Of a DNA stretch of 64,000 nucleotides, positions 45,273 to 54,807 are shown one piece after another. The notes beneath the pieces are model-generated. The model had not been told where the DNA came from. It ran no database searches and saw only the letters and a program-made list of their open reading frames with translations. A program made the translations under genes and the position numbers. The DNA is from Selenomonas sp. (lineage in GTDB: Bacteria > Bacillota_C > Negativicutes > Selenomonadales > Selenomonadaceae): positions 29,969 through 93,968 of the forward strand of contig NZ_JAILPX010000088.1 in NCBI RefSeq assembly GCF_024699275.1, read 5' to 3'. Numbering within the stretch: position 1 is the stretch's first letter; each line of letters starts with the position of its first letter.

Positions 45273-46991
45273 TTAACCGGCCTTTGTCGCTGCAAATTTC
45301 TGCTTTGTGAGCCTTGCATGACTCACCATTTCCTTGGCATTATCCAGTGATGCCGTAGTCACATCCACCCCTGATGCCATCCGGGCGATCTCACTGATGC
45401 GTTCCCGTTCCGTAAGGGGCCGCACCTGGGTCACGGTGGAATCTCCGGCACTGGTCTTGGCAATGTACAGATGGATGTCTGCCATGCAGGCAATCTGGGG
45501 CAGATGTGTGATACAGAGCACCTGCTTGTACTGGGCCACCAGCGCAATGCGTTCAGCCACCATCTGGGCCGTACGGCCGCCAATCCCTGTATCGATTTCA
45601 TCAAAGACCATGCTGGGCACCGAAGAATCCCGGGATGCCGCCACGGTCTTGATGGCCAGGGCGATACGGGAAAGCTCACCGCCGGAAGCAACCTTGGACA
45701 ACAGCCTTTCCTCCTCCCCTGGATTGGCGGAGAAATACATGGCTACGGTATCGGCACCGTTTACCTGGAATCTTCCCGCAGGCTCCACCCGAATATGAAA
45801 AGCAGCCTGGGGCATGCCCAGGGCAGTCAGCTGGCTGCCGATGGCCTGGGCCAGTTCGCCTGCCGCCCGCTGGCGCAGGCTGGTAAGCCGTTCTGCCTTC
45901 TTAGTGAGCCCAGACTCCAATTCAGCAATCTCCCGTTCCAGCTTTGCCATATCGTCATCGTAATTTTCGATATCCGCCAGTTCCTGCTGCACCCTGCTTT
46001 GATGGTCCAGCACATCGGCAATGGTAGCCCCGTATTTGCGGCAAAGCCGGTCGATTACATCCATGCGGCTCTGCAGCTTATCCAGTTTGGCAGGCTGAAA
46101 CTCCAGGGATTCACCGTAATCCCGCAATTCCCCCGCCGCCTCCTGCAAAGAGATATACGCCTCTTCCACCATGGAACAGGTATTGGCCAGACTGTCATCA
46201 TAGCGGCTCATGTCCTCAAGATTCTTCTTGACCCTGGCCACCGCCGTAAGCACTGCACTGCCGCCATCTGTGCCCACATCCAGCAGATTGTAGGAATCCT
46301 CTACGAAACCGGCAATCTTTTCCGCATGAGACAGCTTGCGGATTTCTGCCTCCAGTTCCTCATCCTCATCTTCCTTAAGCTCTGCCTCGCTGATTTCCTT
46401 ATCCTGCCAGCGCAGCATATCCAGCCGCTGGGCATATTCCCGGGCGGACTGTTCCTTTTCGGCATGCTCCTGCTGCTTGGCTTTCCAGATTCCATAGGTC
46501 TGCTTATAGGCAGCCAAAGCCTCTGCCAAATCCGGGTCATAATTGTCCAGCAGTACGAACTGGTTGCCCTCTTTGAGCAGGGCCAGATTTTCATTCTGCC
46601 CATGGATATCCACCAGAAAGGCGCCAATCTGCCGCAGGATGGTCAAAGTCACATGACAGCCGTTAACCAGCACCATGCTGCGTCCGCCCTTGGTTACCTG
46701 CCGGGTAATGATGAGCAATCCCTCCGAATCGTCAATCGCCTGACCGGACAGCAGTTCATGAAGCCCCAAGGACTCATCATCCAAAGTGAAGACCGCCTCC
46801 ACCCGCAGCCAGTCGCAGCCAGTGCGAATGGCATCCGAAGAAACCCGCTGTCCCAGGATGGCCCCCAGCGCATCAATCAGAATGGATTTACCTGCACCGG
46901 TTTCCCCCGTCAGGATATTAAGCCCTTCGCCAAACTCTACCTGCACATGCTCCAACAGGGCGAAGTTCCAAACCGTTAGTGTTTTCAGCAT
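45273..46991 (-). CDS. recN: DNA repair protein RecN
   Basis: A 572-residue SMC-like ATPase: Walker A GETGAGKS (29-36), coiled-coil arms over about 150-350, signature LSKVASGGELSRIALAIK and Walker B VPSMVFDEIDTGIGG. It acts in double-strand break repair. AGGAGCAGGC precedes ATG 46991. Last gene of the large asp23-to-recN run, 15 nt after argR. Confidence 0.96.
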   Translation of the reverse strand: MLKTLTVWNFALLEHVQVEFGEGLNILTGETGAGKSILIDALGAILGQRVSSDAIRTGCDWLRVEAVFTLDDESLGLHELLSGQAIDDSEGLLIITRQVTKGGRSMVLVNGCHVTLTILRQIGAFLVDIHGQNENLALLKEGNQFVLLDNYDPDLAEALAAYKQTYGIWKAKQQEHAEKEQSAREYAQRLDMLRWQDKEISEAELKEDEDEELEAEIRKLSHAEKIAGFVEDSYNLLDVGTDGGSAVLTAVARVKKNLEDMSRYDDSLANTCSMVEEAYISLQEAAGELRDYGESLEFQPAKLDKLQSRMDVIDRLCRKYGATIADVLDHQSRVQQELADIENYDDDMAKLEREIAELESGLTKKAERLTSLRQRAAGELAQAIGSQLTALGMPQAAFHIRVEPAGRFQVNGADTVAMYFSANPGEEERLLSKVASGGELSRIALAIKTVAASRDSSVPSMVFDEIDTGIGGRTAQMVAERIALVAQYKQVLCITHLPQIACMADIHLYIAKTSAGDSTVTQVRPLTERERISEIARMASGVDVTTASLDNAKEMVSHARLTKQKFAATKAG

Positions 46992-47006
46992 TCCTAGCCT
47001 GCTCCT

Positions 47007-47459
47007 TTACTGCAAAAAAGAAGAAAGACGCTCCGTCACCGTCGTTGCCGCTGCTTTCGGTTTAACGATGATGAAGATATTGTCATCGCCAGCCACCGTC
47101 CCCAGCACTTCCGGCCAGTTGGCATGGTCCAGGGCGGAGGCAACGGTATTGGCCCCGCCGGGCAAGGTCTTGACCACCACGATATTTTCACTATAATCAC
47201 AGCTGATAACCGTATCCTGAAACAGTCGCTGCATACGTTCTTCGGTAAAGATAACCGTATTCTGCATGGGATAGGCATAGCGATAACGGCCATCCCCTGT
47301 GGGCACCTTAATCAGCATCATTTCCTTGATGTCCCGGGAAACCGTAGCCTGGGTTACCTTAATGCGCTGCTGACGCAGGGCATCGGCCAAATCCTCCTGG
47401 GTTTCGATAATCTGCGTTTCGATAATATTCTTGATTACTGCCTGACGCACACTTTTCAC
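47007..47459 (-). CDS. argR: Arginine repressor ArgR
   Basis: A 150-residue ArgR/AhrC: N-terminal winged helix (QEDLADALRQQRIKVTQATVSRDIKEM) and C-terminal arginine-binding hexamer domain (LPGGANTVASALDHANWPEVLGTVAGDDNIFIIVK). GTG 47459 is chosen because GGAAGGTGAG precedes it and it yields the normal family length. An in-frame ATG at 47498 overlaps the nadK stop as ATGA and would add 13 residues. The nadK-argR-recN order is conserved in Firmicutes. Confidence 0.92.
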   Translation of the reverse strand: MKSVRQAVIKNIIETQIIETQEDLADALRQQRIKVTQATVSRDIKEMMLIKVPTGDGRYRYAYPMQNTVIFTEERMQRLFQDTVISCDYSENIVVVKTLPGGANTVASALDHANWPEVLGTVAGDDNIFIIVKPKAAATTVTERLSSFLQ

Positions 47460-47494
47460 GTTCTCACCTTCCCGCCTGCTTGTCTTACTCTGAC

Positions 47495-48364
47495 TCATTG
47501 CTCCACCCCGTCATTTTTCCACAATTTAGTCCGTAAGATCTGATAATAGTCCTTATCTTCAAATTTGATAATTCCGGCCTGAGCTGTGGATTTCATCACC
47601 GTGATTTCATCACCGGGCAATAACCGGAAGCTTTCCTGACCATCAAAGGTTACGAGGATATCCTGATGAATGGCGGCAATCTTGATATGCACCACATCAT
47701 CCTCGCCAACCACCAGAGGCCGCATATTGAAGGTATGGGCACAGATAGGCGTCACCAGCAGCGCCTGTATGGAAGGGCTCATAATGGGGCCGCCGGCAGA
47801 CAGGGAGTAGGCCGTGGACCCTGTTGGTGAAGAAACGATTACCCCGTCTGCCTTATAATCCATCAGATGGGAATCATTGATGGACAGGCCCAGATGAAGC
47901 ATGCGCGCCACGCCGCCCTTGGTCACCACCACATCGTTGATGGCATGGCCCAGGAAGCGTTCCTCGCCATCGGACTTGACAAAACCAGCCAGCAGCAGAC
48001 GATGCTCAATGCGGTAATCGCCCGCCAATATCTTTTGCAGTTTCGTCTCCAACTCACCCAGTTCAATATCCGCCATAAACCCTAATGTACCGATATTGAT
48101 GCCACAAACCGGCACAGCACTGGCTCCATAACGGCGGCAAACCCCTAAAAGCGTACCATCGCCGCCTATGGACAGGGCAATATCCGCAGGTTCCTTTTCA
48201 ATATCCTCTACCCCCAGCGACTCCAAATCGAAGTAGCGGGATTCGTCCACAGGCAGCATCAGCCGCACATCCTTGTCCTGATAGAACCGCAGGATGCGCC
48301 GCAGGACCTCCGGCGCTTGGGGTTTGCTGACATTGGGAAATATGGCTATGGTCTTAATTGGCAT
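47495..48364 (-). CDS. nadK: NAD kinase
   Basis: A 289-residue NAD kinase with GGDGT (67-71), GINIGTLGFMADI, an NDVVV segment in place of the usual NE, and SSPTGSTAYSLSAGGPIM. It makes NADP from NAD and ATP. It starts 22 nt after the tlyA stop. Confidence 0.95.
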   Translation of the reverse strand: MPIKTIAIFPNVSKPQAPEVLRRILRFYQDKDVRLMLPVDESRYFDLESLGVEDIEKEPADIALSIGGDGTLLGVCRRYGASAVPVCGINIGTLGFMADIELGELETKLQKILAGDYRIEHRLLLAGFVKSDGEERFLGHAINDVVVTKGGVARMLHLGLSINDSHLMDYKADGVIVSSPTGSTAYSLSAGGPIMSPSIQALLVTPICAHTFNMRPLVVGEDDVVHIKIAAIHQDILVTFDGQESFRLLPGDEITVMKSTAQAGIIKFEDKDYYQILRTKLWKNDGVEQ

Positions 48365-48386
48365 ATGTACCGCTCCTTATCCAGCC

Positions 48387-49196
48387 TTACTTATCCAGCT
48401 CGCCATGGGCTTCAGCCACCACCGCAATCAGCCGCTCCTCCGTTACCGTGTCTTCCTGCTGCTGATCCTTGGACAGGCGAATCAGATATTCGATATTGCC
48501 CTCGGGTCCCTTTACCGGAGAAAAGGTGAGCGCCATGGGCACGAAGCCTGTTTCCCGGGCAAAAGCCGTAACCTTACGGATAACCTCCTCATGTACCTGG
48601 GGATCCCGGACGACTCCTTTCTTGCCCACGTTTTCCCTTCCCGCCTCAAACTGCGGCTTGATCAGGGCCACCAGCTCCCCATTGTCATTTAAGAGCTCGT
48701 GGGCAACCGGCAATACCTTAGTCAGGGAAATAAACGCCACATCAATAGAGGCAAAGTCCAGCCGCGTGCCAATATCTGCCGTGGTCACATTGCGGATGTT
48801 GGTCCGCTCCATATTGACTACCCGTTCATCCGTGCGCAGTTTCCAGGCCAGCTGGCCGTAACCCACATCGATGGCAAAGACCTGCACCGCACCATTCTGC
48901 AGCATGCAATCCGTAAAGCCACCGGTGGAAGCGCCGATATCTGCACAGCGCTTCCCCTGGATTTCCACGCCGAATTCAGCCATGGCCTTGGCCAGCTTCA
49001 ACCCGCCTCTGCTCACATAGGGAATATCATTTCCTAATAGACGAATCTCCGCTTCCGCCTTTACAGTTGCCCCGGCTTTATCCACTTTCTGATTATCCAC
49101 CAGGACTTCCCCGGCCATAATCATGCGTTTGGCCCGTTCTCGGCTGCCGGCCAGGCCCCGTTCCACCAAAAGTATATCCAATCTCTGTTTTGCCAT
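48387..49196 (-). CDS. tlyA: TlyA family rRNA (cytidine-2'-O)-methyltransferase
   Basis: A 269-residue protein: S4 RNA-binding domain at 4-64 (RLDILLVERGLAGSRERAKRMIMAGEVLVD), then an FtsJ-like SAM methyltransferase (CADIGASTGGFTDCMLQNGA, LIKPQFEAGRENVGKKGVV). Known members methylate 16S and/or 23S rRNA; some were called hemolysins. Its ATG overlaps the dxs TGA by one base. Confidence 0.93.
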   Translation of the reverse strand: MAKQRLDILLVERGLAGSRERAKRMIMAGEVLVDNQKVDKAGATVKAEAEIRLLGNDIPYVSRGGLKLAKAMAEFGVEIQGKRCADIGASTGGFTDCMLQNGAVQVFAIDVGYGQLAWKLRTDERVVNMERTNIRNVTTADIGTRLDFASIDVAFISLTKVLPVAHELLNDNGELVALIKPQFEAGRENVGKKGVVRDPQVHEEVIRKVTAFARETGFVPMALTFSPVKGPEGNIEYLIRLSKDQQQEDTVTEERLIAVVAEAHGELDK

Positions 49197-51073
49197 CAGT
49201 TCAATCTTTCCTTTATCTTTGCTGCCATCTGTTCCGGCTGCAGGCCACAGACCGTCAGCAATTCCTCCTGGGTGCCCTGTTCCACAAACTGATCGGGAAG
49301 GCCCAGCCGCAACAGATCAAGACTGCGGCCCAGTCCACTGTCGGCCAGATATTCCGCCACAGCCGAACCAAAGCCCCCCAATAAGCTGTTCTCTTCCACC
49401 GTCACCATCAGCCGGACATGACACAGACGCTTAATCGTATCCACATCCAAGGGCTTTACAAAGCGCATATTGACCACGCTGGCGGAAATCCCCTGCTGCT
49501 GCAGGAGCTCCGCCGCCTCCATGGCCTTATAGAGCAAGGGACCAACCCCTAAGATCGCCACATCACTGCCGTCACGCAGAATTTCGGCCTGCCCTAAGGG
49601 AACATCCTGAAAACCTTCGCTGAGCGCCACGCCCTGCCCCTTTCCCCGGGGGTAACGCAGGGCCGTTGGACTATCCATGCGGATGGCCATTGCCAGCATA
49701 TCCCGAAGCTCTGCCTCATCTTTGGGCACAAAGACCGTCATATTGGGCATATGCCGCAGATACGAAAGGTCAAAGGCTCCATGATGGGTTGGCCCATCGG
49801 CCCCCACCAGCCCCGCCCGGTCAAGACAAAGCGTCACCGGAAGCTTTTGCAGGCATACATCATGCATCAGCTGATCATAGGCCCGCTGGGCAAAGGTGGA
49901 ATAAAGCGCCACCACCGGATGCTTGCCATCCGCAGCCATACCGGCAGCCAATGTTACGGCATGTTCCTCAGCAATCCCCACATCGAAAAATCGGTTGGGA
50001 TATTCCTCCCCAAAGGCTTTCAGTCCCGTGCCACTGGGCATAGCCGCAGTTATGGCGGTGATGTTGCTATCCTTTGCCGCCAGCTCAATCAAGGCCTTGC
50101 TGAATACGGAAGTATAGGACGGCGCACCCTCTTTCGGGGGGCACTTACCCGTTTCCTGATCAAACCGGCCGATGCCATGAAACTTATCCGGCTCCATTTC
50201 CGCCGGTTCATAGCCCTTGCCCTTGGTCGTATGAACGTGAATCAGGATGGGGCCATCCATCTCCCGCACCCGTGCAAATAATTCCTGCAACAGGCTGATA
50301 TTGTGGCCATCCACCGGACCGATATAATGAAAACCCAACTCCTCAAAAAAGCCGCCGGGCACCAAAGCTGCCCGGACACTATCCTTCACCACCTGGGCCG
50401 TCTTAAAGGCCTTGTCCCCGATATGGGGAATGCTCATGAGCAGGCTGCCCACATCCTTCTTAGCCCGGTTGTACTGCGGCGTGATGCGGATTCGGGACAG
50501 GTAATCGCTCAGACCGCCCACATTCTTATCAATGGACATTTCATTATCGTTGAGAATGACCATTAACTTTTTGCCCAAATCCCCGGCCTGGTTGAGGGCC
50601 TCAAAGGCCTCGCCTCCCGTCAGGGCGCCGTCACCGATAACGGCAATCACCTCGTTGCTGCGCCCGCTTAAGTCCCGGGAAATAGCCATGCCCAAAGCCG
50701 CTGAAATCGAAGTGCTGGCATGACCTACGCCAAAGGCATCGTAGCTGGATTCGAAACGATTGGGAAAACCGGTAATCCCCCCCTTTTGCCGCAGGGTATG
50801 AAACCTTTCCCGGCGCCCGGTGAGAATCTTGTGGCTATAGGCCTGATGCCCTACATCCCAAATCAGCTTGTCCTTCGGGAAATTGAATACACTATACAGC
50901 GCCAGCGTAAGCTCCACCGTCCCCAGACTGGGAGCCAAATGGCCTCCGTTTTCCGCCACGGTCTCCACGATAAGTGCCCGCAGTTCCTTGGCCAGCCTTT
51001 CCAGTTCACTGACACTATACCGCTTGATGTCAGCTGGTTCTTTGATTTTTTCCAGTAATGGATAATTCATCAT
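49196..51073 (-). CDS. dxs: 1-deoxy-D-xylulose-5-phosphate synthase
   Basis: A 625-residue thiamine diphosphate enzyme: HLAPSLGTVELTLAL, DVGHQAYSHKILTGR, the ThDP motif GDGALTGGEAFEALN, and transketolase central and C-terminal domains (EEHAVTLAAGMA, DRAGLVGADGPTHHG). It makes DXP from pyruvate and glyceraldehyde-3-phosphate, the first MEP step. ATG 51073 has GGGGAA upstream at 6 nt; a GTG at 51079 is also in frame. Confidence 0.97.
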   Translation of the reverse strand: MMNYPLLEKIKEPADIKRYSVSELERLAKELRALIVETVAENGGHLAPSLGTVELTLALYSVFNFPKDKLIWDVGHQAYSHKILTGRRERFHTLRQKGGITGFPNRFESSYDAFGVGHASTSISAALGMAISRDLSGRSNEVIAVIGDGALTGGEAFEALNQAGDLGKKLMVILNDNEMSIDKNVGGLSDYLSRIRITPQYNRAKKDVGSLLMSIPHIGDKAFKTAQVVKDSVRAALVPGGFFEELGFHYIGPVDGHNISLLQELFARVREMDGPILIHVHTTKGKGYEPAEMEPDKFHGIGRFDQETGKCPPKEGAPSYTSVFSKALIELAAKDSNITAITAAMPSGTGLKAFGEEYPNRFFDVGIAEEHAVTLAAGMAADGKHPVVALYSTFAQRAYDQLMHDVCLQKLPVTLCLDRAGLVGADGPTHHGAFDLSYLRHMPNMTVFVPKDEAELRDMLAMAIRMDSPTALRYPRGKGQGVALSEGFQDVPLGQAEILRDGSDVAILGVGPLLYKAMEAAELLQQQGISASVVNMRFVKPLDVDTIKRLCHVRLMVTVEENSLLGGFGSAVAEYLADSGLGRSLDLLRLGLPDQFVEQGTQEELLTVCGLQPEQMAAKIKERLN

Positions 51074-51086
51074 CCGCACTTCCCCA

Positions 51087-51968
51087 TTATTTATTGCGCT
51101 TCAGCAGATAGGCTGCCAGTTCCCGCAGGAAATCCGCTTCCCCGCCAAAGACCTGCAGCGCATCCATCGCTGCATCCACGGCATCCTGCGCCAGCGTCCT
51201 GGCTTCTTCCAAGGAGGTCAGGGTAACATAAGTGGACTTATGATTCTTCTCGTCACTGCCCACGGGTTTACCGATTACCGCTTCATCACCAATGACATCC
51301 AAAACATCGTCGGTAATCTGGAAGGCCAGGCCAAAATTATCCGCATAAACCGTCAATGCCTGCAGGGCAGCCGCATCTGCGCCCCCTAAAATAGCACCAC
51401 TACGGATGGCGGCTCGGAACAGGGCACCGGTTTTTCCCAGGTGAATCTTCTTCATGGTTTCCATGGAGATCTGCTTATCTTCCGCCTCCAGATCCAGTGC
51501 CTGTCCCCCTACCATGCCATCGGGGCCTGCAGCCATGCTGATTTCCCGCACGACCTGCACCAGCCGGCCAGCATCAACGCCCTGCTGGCGCAACATGACT
51601 TCAAAGGCAAGCGTCAGCAGCGCGTCACCAGCCAGCGTAGCCATTCCTGCTCCATAAACCTTGTGGTTGGTGAGTTTCCCCCGGCGGTAATCATCATCAT
51701 CCATGGCCGGCAGATCGTCATGAATCAGCGAATAGGTATGAATCATCTCCATGGCGCATCCCGTGGTCAGATAATCCGTGCCCTTAGCGCCCACGGCATC
51801 CGCGGCAGCCATGAGCAGAATGGGACGCAGACGCTTCCCCCCGGCCAGCAGGCTGTACTTCATGGACTCGCAGAGGGTCTTATCCAGAGGATTGGCCTCG
51901 TTCAGTTCCTTCACCAGCTGTGCTTCCACCAGCGCACTGCGGTCCTGCCAGATTTTCTTAAACTCCAT
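51087..51968 (-). CDS. ispA: Farnesyl/geranyl diphosphate synthase
   Basis: A 293-residue trans-isoprenyl diphosphate synthase: GGKRLRP, first Asp-rich motif HDDLPAMDDDD (short-chain type with the two-residue insertion), and second motif FQITDDVLD. It makes FPP for quinones and undecaprenyl carriers. ATG 51968 is preferred for its GAGGGAG spacing; ATG 51974 overlaps the xseB stop. It lies directly after xseB and before dxs. Confidence 0.95.
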   Translation of the reverse strand: MEFKKIWQDRSALVEAQLVKELNEANPLDKTLCESMKYSLLAGGKRLRPILLMAAADAVGAKGTDYLTTGCAMEMIHTYSLIHDDLPAMDDDDYRRGKLTNHKVYGAGMATLAGDALLTLAFEVMLRQQGVDAGRLVQVVREISMAAGPDGMVGGQALDLEAEDKQISMETMKKIHLGKTGALFRAAIRSGAILGGADAAALQALTVYADNFGLAFQITDDVLDVIGDEAVIGKPVGSDEKNHKSTYVTLTSLEEARTLAQDAVDAAMDALQVFGGEADFLRELAAYLLKRNK

Positions 51969-51970
51969 TG

Positions 51971-52210
51971 TCATTCTCCCTCTATTCTAAGTTCGTGCTC
52001 TACGATTTTTCCCTGATCACGTTCCACCACCACATCCATGGCAGCTTCCGCTTTGGCCAATTCCTTGAGACAACTTTGCCCCAGCTTCATGCCCTCGGTA
52101 TAATTGTCCATCAAATCCTTGAGACTGCTGTCGCCACTTTCCATCTGCTTGACGATATCCTCCAACTTAGCCAGTGACTCCTCAAAGGACAGTTCCTTCT
52201 TGCGCGGCAT
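51971..52210 (-). CDS. xseB: Exodeoxyribonuclease VII small subunit
   Basis: A 79-residue XseB: a helical hairpin with SFEESLAKLEDIVKQMESGDSSL. It forms exonuclease VII with XseA, degrading single-stranded DNA. Its ATG overlaps the xseA stop (TAATG). Confidence 0.96.
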   Translation of the reverse strand: MPRKKELSFEESLAKLEDIVKQMESGDSSLKDLMDNYTEGMKLGQSCLKELAKAEAAMDVVVERDQGKIVEHELRIEGE

Positions 52211-53415
52211 TATCGCTCACCCTCTCCTATCTTTGCCAAAGCTCTTACCTTTATCCTGCCATCCGTAAGTGTCAGCTGCAATTCATCATCGACTTCCACA
52301 GCCGCGATACTGTTCACCAGCTTATCCTGTTTCGTCACAATACCATACCCCCGCTCCAGAACGGCCACCGGATTAATCGCTGCCAGCCGGTTCAGGGCCA
52401 GCCCCAGGCTGTGCTGCTTGCCCTTTACTCCCTGTTTCACCGCACTTTGCAAGCCTGCCAGCAGAAAATCCAGCCGCTGACGCCGCTCCGCCAGCATGCT
52501 CTGCGGTTCCCGCATGACGCGGCTTTGCAGGATACTATCCAGTTTCTGCCGGCGGACTGCAATCTCCCGCCGCATTTGCTGGGTCAGCTGACTCATCCGG
52601 TTTTCCGCCCGGCGCCGGACCTCTGTCCGGTCTGGTACCGCCAGTTCTGCCGCCTGGGAAGGCGTGGCTGCCCGCACATCTGCGGCAAAATCAGCCAGGG
52701 TGAAATCCGTCTCATGACCAACGGCAGAAATCAGCGGCACCGGGCAGGCCGCAATCGCCCGCACCACCGGCTCCTCATTAAAGGCCCACAAATCCTCCAT
52801 GGAACCACCGCCCCGGCCCGCAATAATCACATCCACCGCATATTCCTCGGCAAAGAAATCAATGCCCTGGGCAATCTGTGCAGATGCGCCCTCCCCCTGC
52901 ACCTGCACAGGATAGAGTACCAGCTGCACCTGAGGCCAGCGCCGTTTCGACACCCGATAAATGTCCCGAAGCACTGCCCCTGCCGAACTGGTAACCACAC
53001 CGATTTTCCTGGGAAATGGCGGCAGAGGCCGCTTCCTGGACTGGTCAAAAAGCCCCTCCGCCGCCAGCTTCTTCTTGAGCTGTTCGAAGGCCAGCGCCAA
53101 ATCCCCCGTCCCTTCGGGCATCAGGTTATCCACATACAGCTGGTATACACCATCCCGCTCGTAAACGGATACCGTACCGCCGGCCACCACCTGCATGCCA
53201 TTCTGCGGCAGGAACCGCAGATGTTGCGCCCGGCTGCGGAACATCACGCATTTCAGCGCTGAATTCGCATCTTTCAGCGTAAAATAACAATGTCCGGAAG
53301 GATATTGCTTGTAATTGGATATTTCTCCCCGCACGGAAAGACCGCTAAGCAGCGGTTCTCCAGCTAGCAGGTCCTTTAGATAACGATTGATATCGCTGAC
53401 AGAATGGATAGCCAT
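52210..53415 (-). CDS. xseA: Exodeoxyribonuclease VII large subunit
   Basis: A 401-residue XseA: N-terminal OB fold (LSVRGEISNYKQYPSGHCYFTLKD), catalytic core with FPRKIGVVTSSAGAVLRDI, GRGGGSMEDLWAFN and SAVGHETDFTLADFAAD, then a coiled-coil region and a C-terminal segment (VLERGYGIVT). ATG 53415 has GGGGAAG upstream. A hairpin lies between it and nusB. Confidence 0.95.
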   Translation of the reverse strand: MAIHSVSDINRYLKDLLAGEPLLSGLSVRGEISNYKQYPSGHCYFTLKDANSALKCVMFRSRAQHLRFLPQNGMQVVAGGTVSVYERDGVYQLYVDNLMPEGTGDLALAFEQLKKKLAAEGLFDQSRKRPLPPFPRKIGVVTSSAGAVLRDIYRVSKRRWPQVQLVLYPVQVQGEGASAQIAQGIDFFAEEYAVDVIIAGRGGGSMEDLWAFNEEPVVRAIAACPVPLISAVGHETDFTLADFAADVRAATPSQAAELAVPDRTEVRRRAENRMSQLTQQMRREIAVRRQKLDSILQSRVMREPQSMLAERRQRLDFLLAGLQSAVKQGVKGKQHSLGLALNRLAAINPVAVLERGYGIVTKQDKLVNSIAAVEVDDELQLTLTDGRIKVRALAKIGEGER

Positions 53416-53435
53416 GCATCTTCCCCCATACACAA

Positions 53436-53466
53436 GAAACTGCCAGCCCTCTTTGGGTCTGGCAGT
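53436..53466 (-). terminator. Hairpin between nusB and xseA
   Basis: ACTGCCAG pairs with CTGGCAGT, with CCC/GGG pairing inside and one bulge, followed on the minus strand by TTTC. Within the operon it is probably an attenuator or processing site. Confidence 0.5.
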
Positions 53467-53475
53467 CATTGTCAA

Positions 53476-53901
53476 TTACTGAGCCTTCACCATTGCGCCC
53501 AGAATGCCGTTGACATAACGGCGGGAATCATCCGTACCATACTTTTTCGCCAGTTCTACAGCTTCGTTAATGGCAATATTCGGGGTGAGCTTTTCCTCCG
53601 AGAAACGAATCTCATAAGCAGCCAGCCGGGTAATATTGCGGTCCACCGTTGCCATGCGCTCAATTTTCCAATCTTTAGAGCTGGCGGCAATCAGGTTATC
53701 AATTTCCGCTAAATAAATCCGGGTTCCATGTACCAGCGTCTTTACATATTCCCGGTCATGGGCGCTCATCTTCTCCGCTTCTCCCAGCACCGTGTCAATC
53801 GCGAGAGTCTCATACTGCTCCTGCTGCCCTTCCTCACCATGATTCAAATCCAACTGAAAAAGCGCCTGCAGGGCTGCTTCTCTTGCTTGTCTACGACTCA
53901 T
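53476..53901 (-). CDS. nusB: Transcription antitermination factor NusB
   Basis: A 141-residue NusB: RRQAREAALQALFQLDLN at the N-terminus, and the helical segments DWKIERMATVDRNITRLAAYEI and PNIAINEAVELAKKYGTDDSRRYVNGIL. It binds NusE (S10) and boxA RNA in rRNA antitermination. It follows the DUF2273 gene after a 40-nt gap. Confidence 0.96.
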   Translation of the reverse strand: MSRRQAREAALQALFQLDLNHGEEGQQEQYETLAIDTVLGEAEKMSAHDREYVKTLVHGTRIYLAEIDNLIAASSKDWKIERMATVDRNITRLAAYEIRFSEEKLTPNIAINEAVELAKKYGTDDSRRYVNGILGAMVKAQ

Positions 53902-53941
53902 TACTTACCTTCCTTAAATCTTATTCTATCGTCAAATTCCC

Positions 53942-54187
53942 TCAACGCTGAAACCGTTCAAAGAACTGCCATGCTCTTTCCCGCATGGTTTCCACTGTAC
54001 TTTCCCCATTATCCAACTGCAAACCGATAAACAGACCAATAAGCCCACAGCAGATGACAAAAAAGGTATGCCAAAAACCAAAGCACAACACCGCTGTACC
54101 CAAGAGCATGCCAATCAAAAAGCCACTGGTCTTGCCGCGGTGATTCTGCCATAGCTGGGTCAGCATCTTTCCGAACTCTTCCTTCAC
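53942..54187 (-). CDS. DUF2273 small membrane protein
   Basis: An 81-residue protein with two adjacent membrane segments (about 22-38 and 42-57) of the DUF2273 family. It is usually encoded with AmaP and Asp23 as part of an envelope-stress cluster, as here. Function unknown. It starts 15 nt after amaP. Confidence 0.85.
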   Translation of the reverse strand: MKEEFGKMLTQLWQNHRGKTSGFLIGMLLGTAVLCFGFWHTFFVICCGLIGLFIGLQLDNGESTVETMRERAWQFFERFQR

Positions 54188-54202
54188 TATGTCCTCACCG
54201 CC

Positions 54203-54778
54203 TTAAACCACACGATGTTTCTTCTCTGGCTCTGCATCCGACACTTCCGACACCATCACATTCACCGGCACATCCGTCAATGCCATGGTACGGCGAAAAT
54301 GCTCCTGCACCCGATTCGTCAAGGTCTTGGCCACCACAGAAACCTCTGCCTCCCGGCCCACAGACAAATCCACATCCAAGGACAAGCTGGCTTCGCCTTC
54401 CTTGGGATTATGCGCCTTGATGCGCACCTTCGCATCCCGCACGCCGTGAACTTCCCGGGCCATGCGGTCAGCCAGGCTGCGCATGGCCTCCAGGGACACG
54501 CGCACCTCCCCCTGGGGGCCGGCATCGATCACATACTCCCCCTTACTGGTGGAAGGGGTACTGGGTTTACGGGAAAATACGGCCAGAAACAGCTTGACAC
54601 AAATCAACACCATCACCAGACAGACGATATAGGTTTCCTTCTGGGCCAGCACAAAATGGAGCTGCTTCAACCAGACATTCTCTGGCAGAACCTGCATGGC
54701 TGCCGCCAGCACAGCAAAAGACAGCGCTAACCCCATCAGGGATAACAGCAACAGCAAAAACCGGTTGATTATACTCAT
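54203..54778 (-). CDS. amaP: Alkaline shock response membrane anchor protein AmaP
   Basis: A 191-residue protein with two membrane segments (about 6-28 and 47-68) and a cytoplasmic Asp23-like domain (LEAMRSLADRMAREVHGVRDAKVRIKAHN). In Staphylococcus AmaP holds Asp23 at the membrane; the same role fits the neighbour gene here. Confidence 0.88.
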   Translation of the reverse strand: MSIINRFLLLLLSLMGLALSFAVLAAAMQVLPENVWLKQLHFVLAQKETYIVCLVMVLICVKLFLAVFSRKPSTPSTSKGEYVIDAGPQGEVRVSLEAMRSLADRMAREVHGVRDAKVRIKAHNPKEGEASLSLDVDLSVGREAEVSVVAKTLTNRVQEHFRRTMALTDVPVNVMVSEVSDAEPEKKHRVV

Positions 54779-54807
54779 AGAATACGCCTCTTTCCGCTAT
54801 CTTCGCC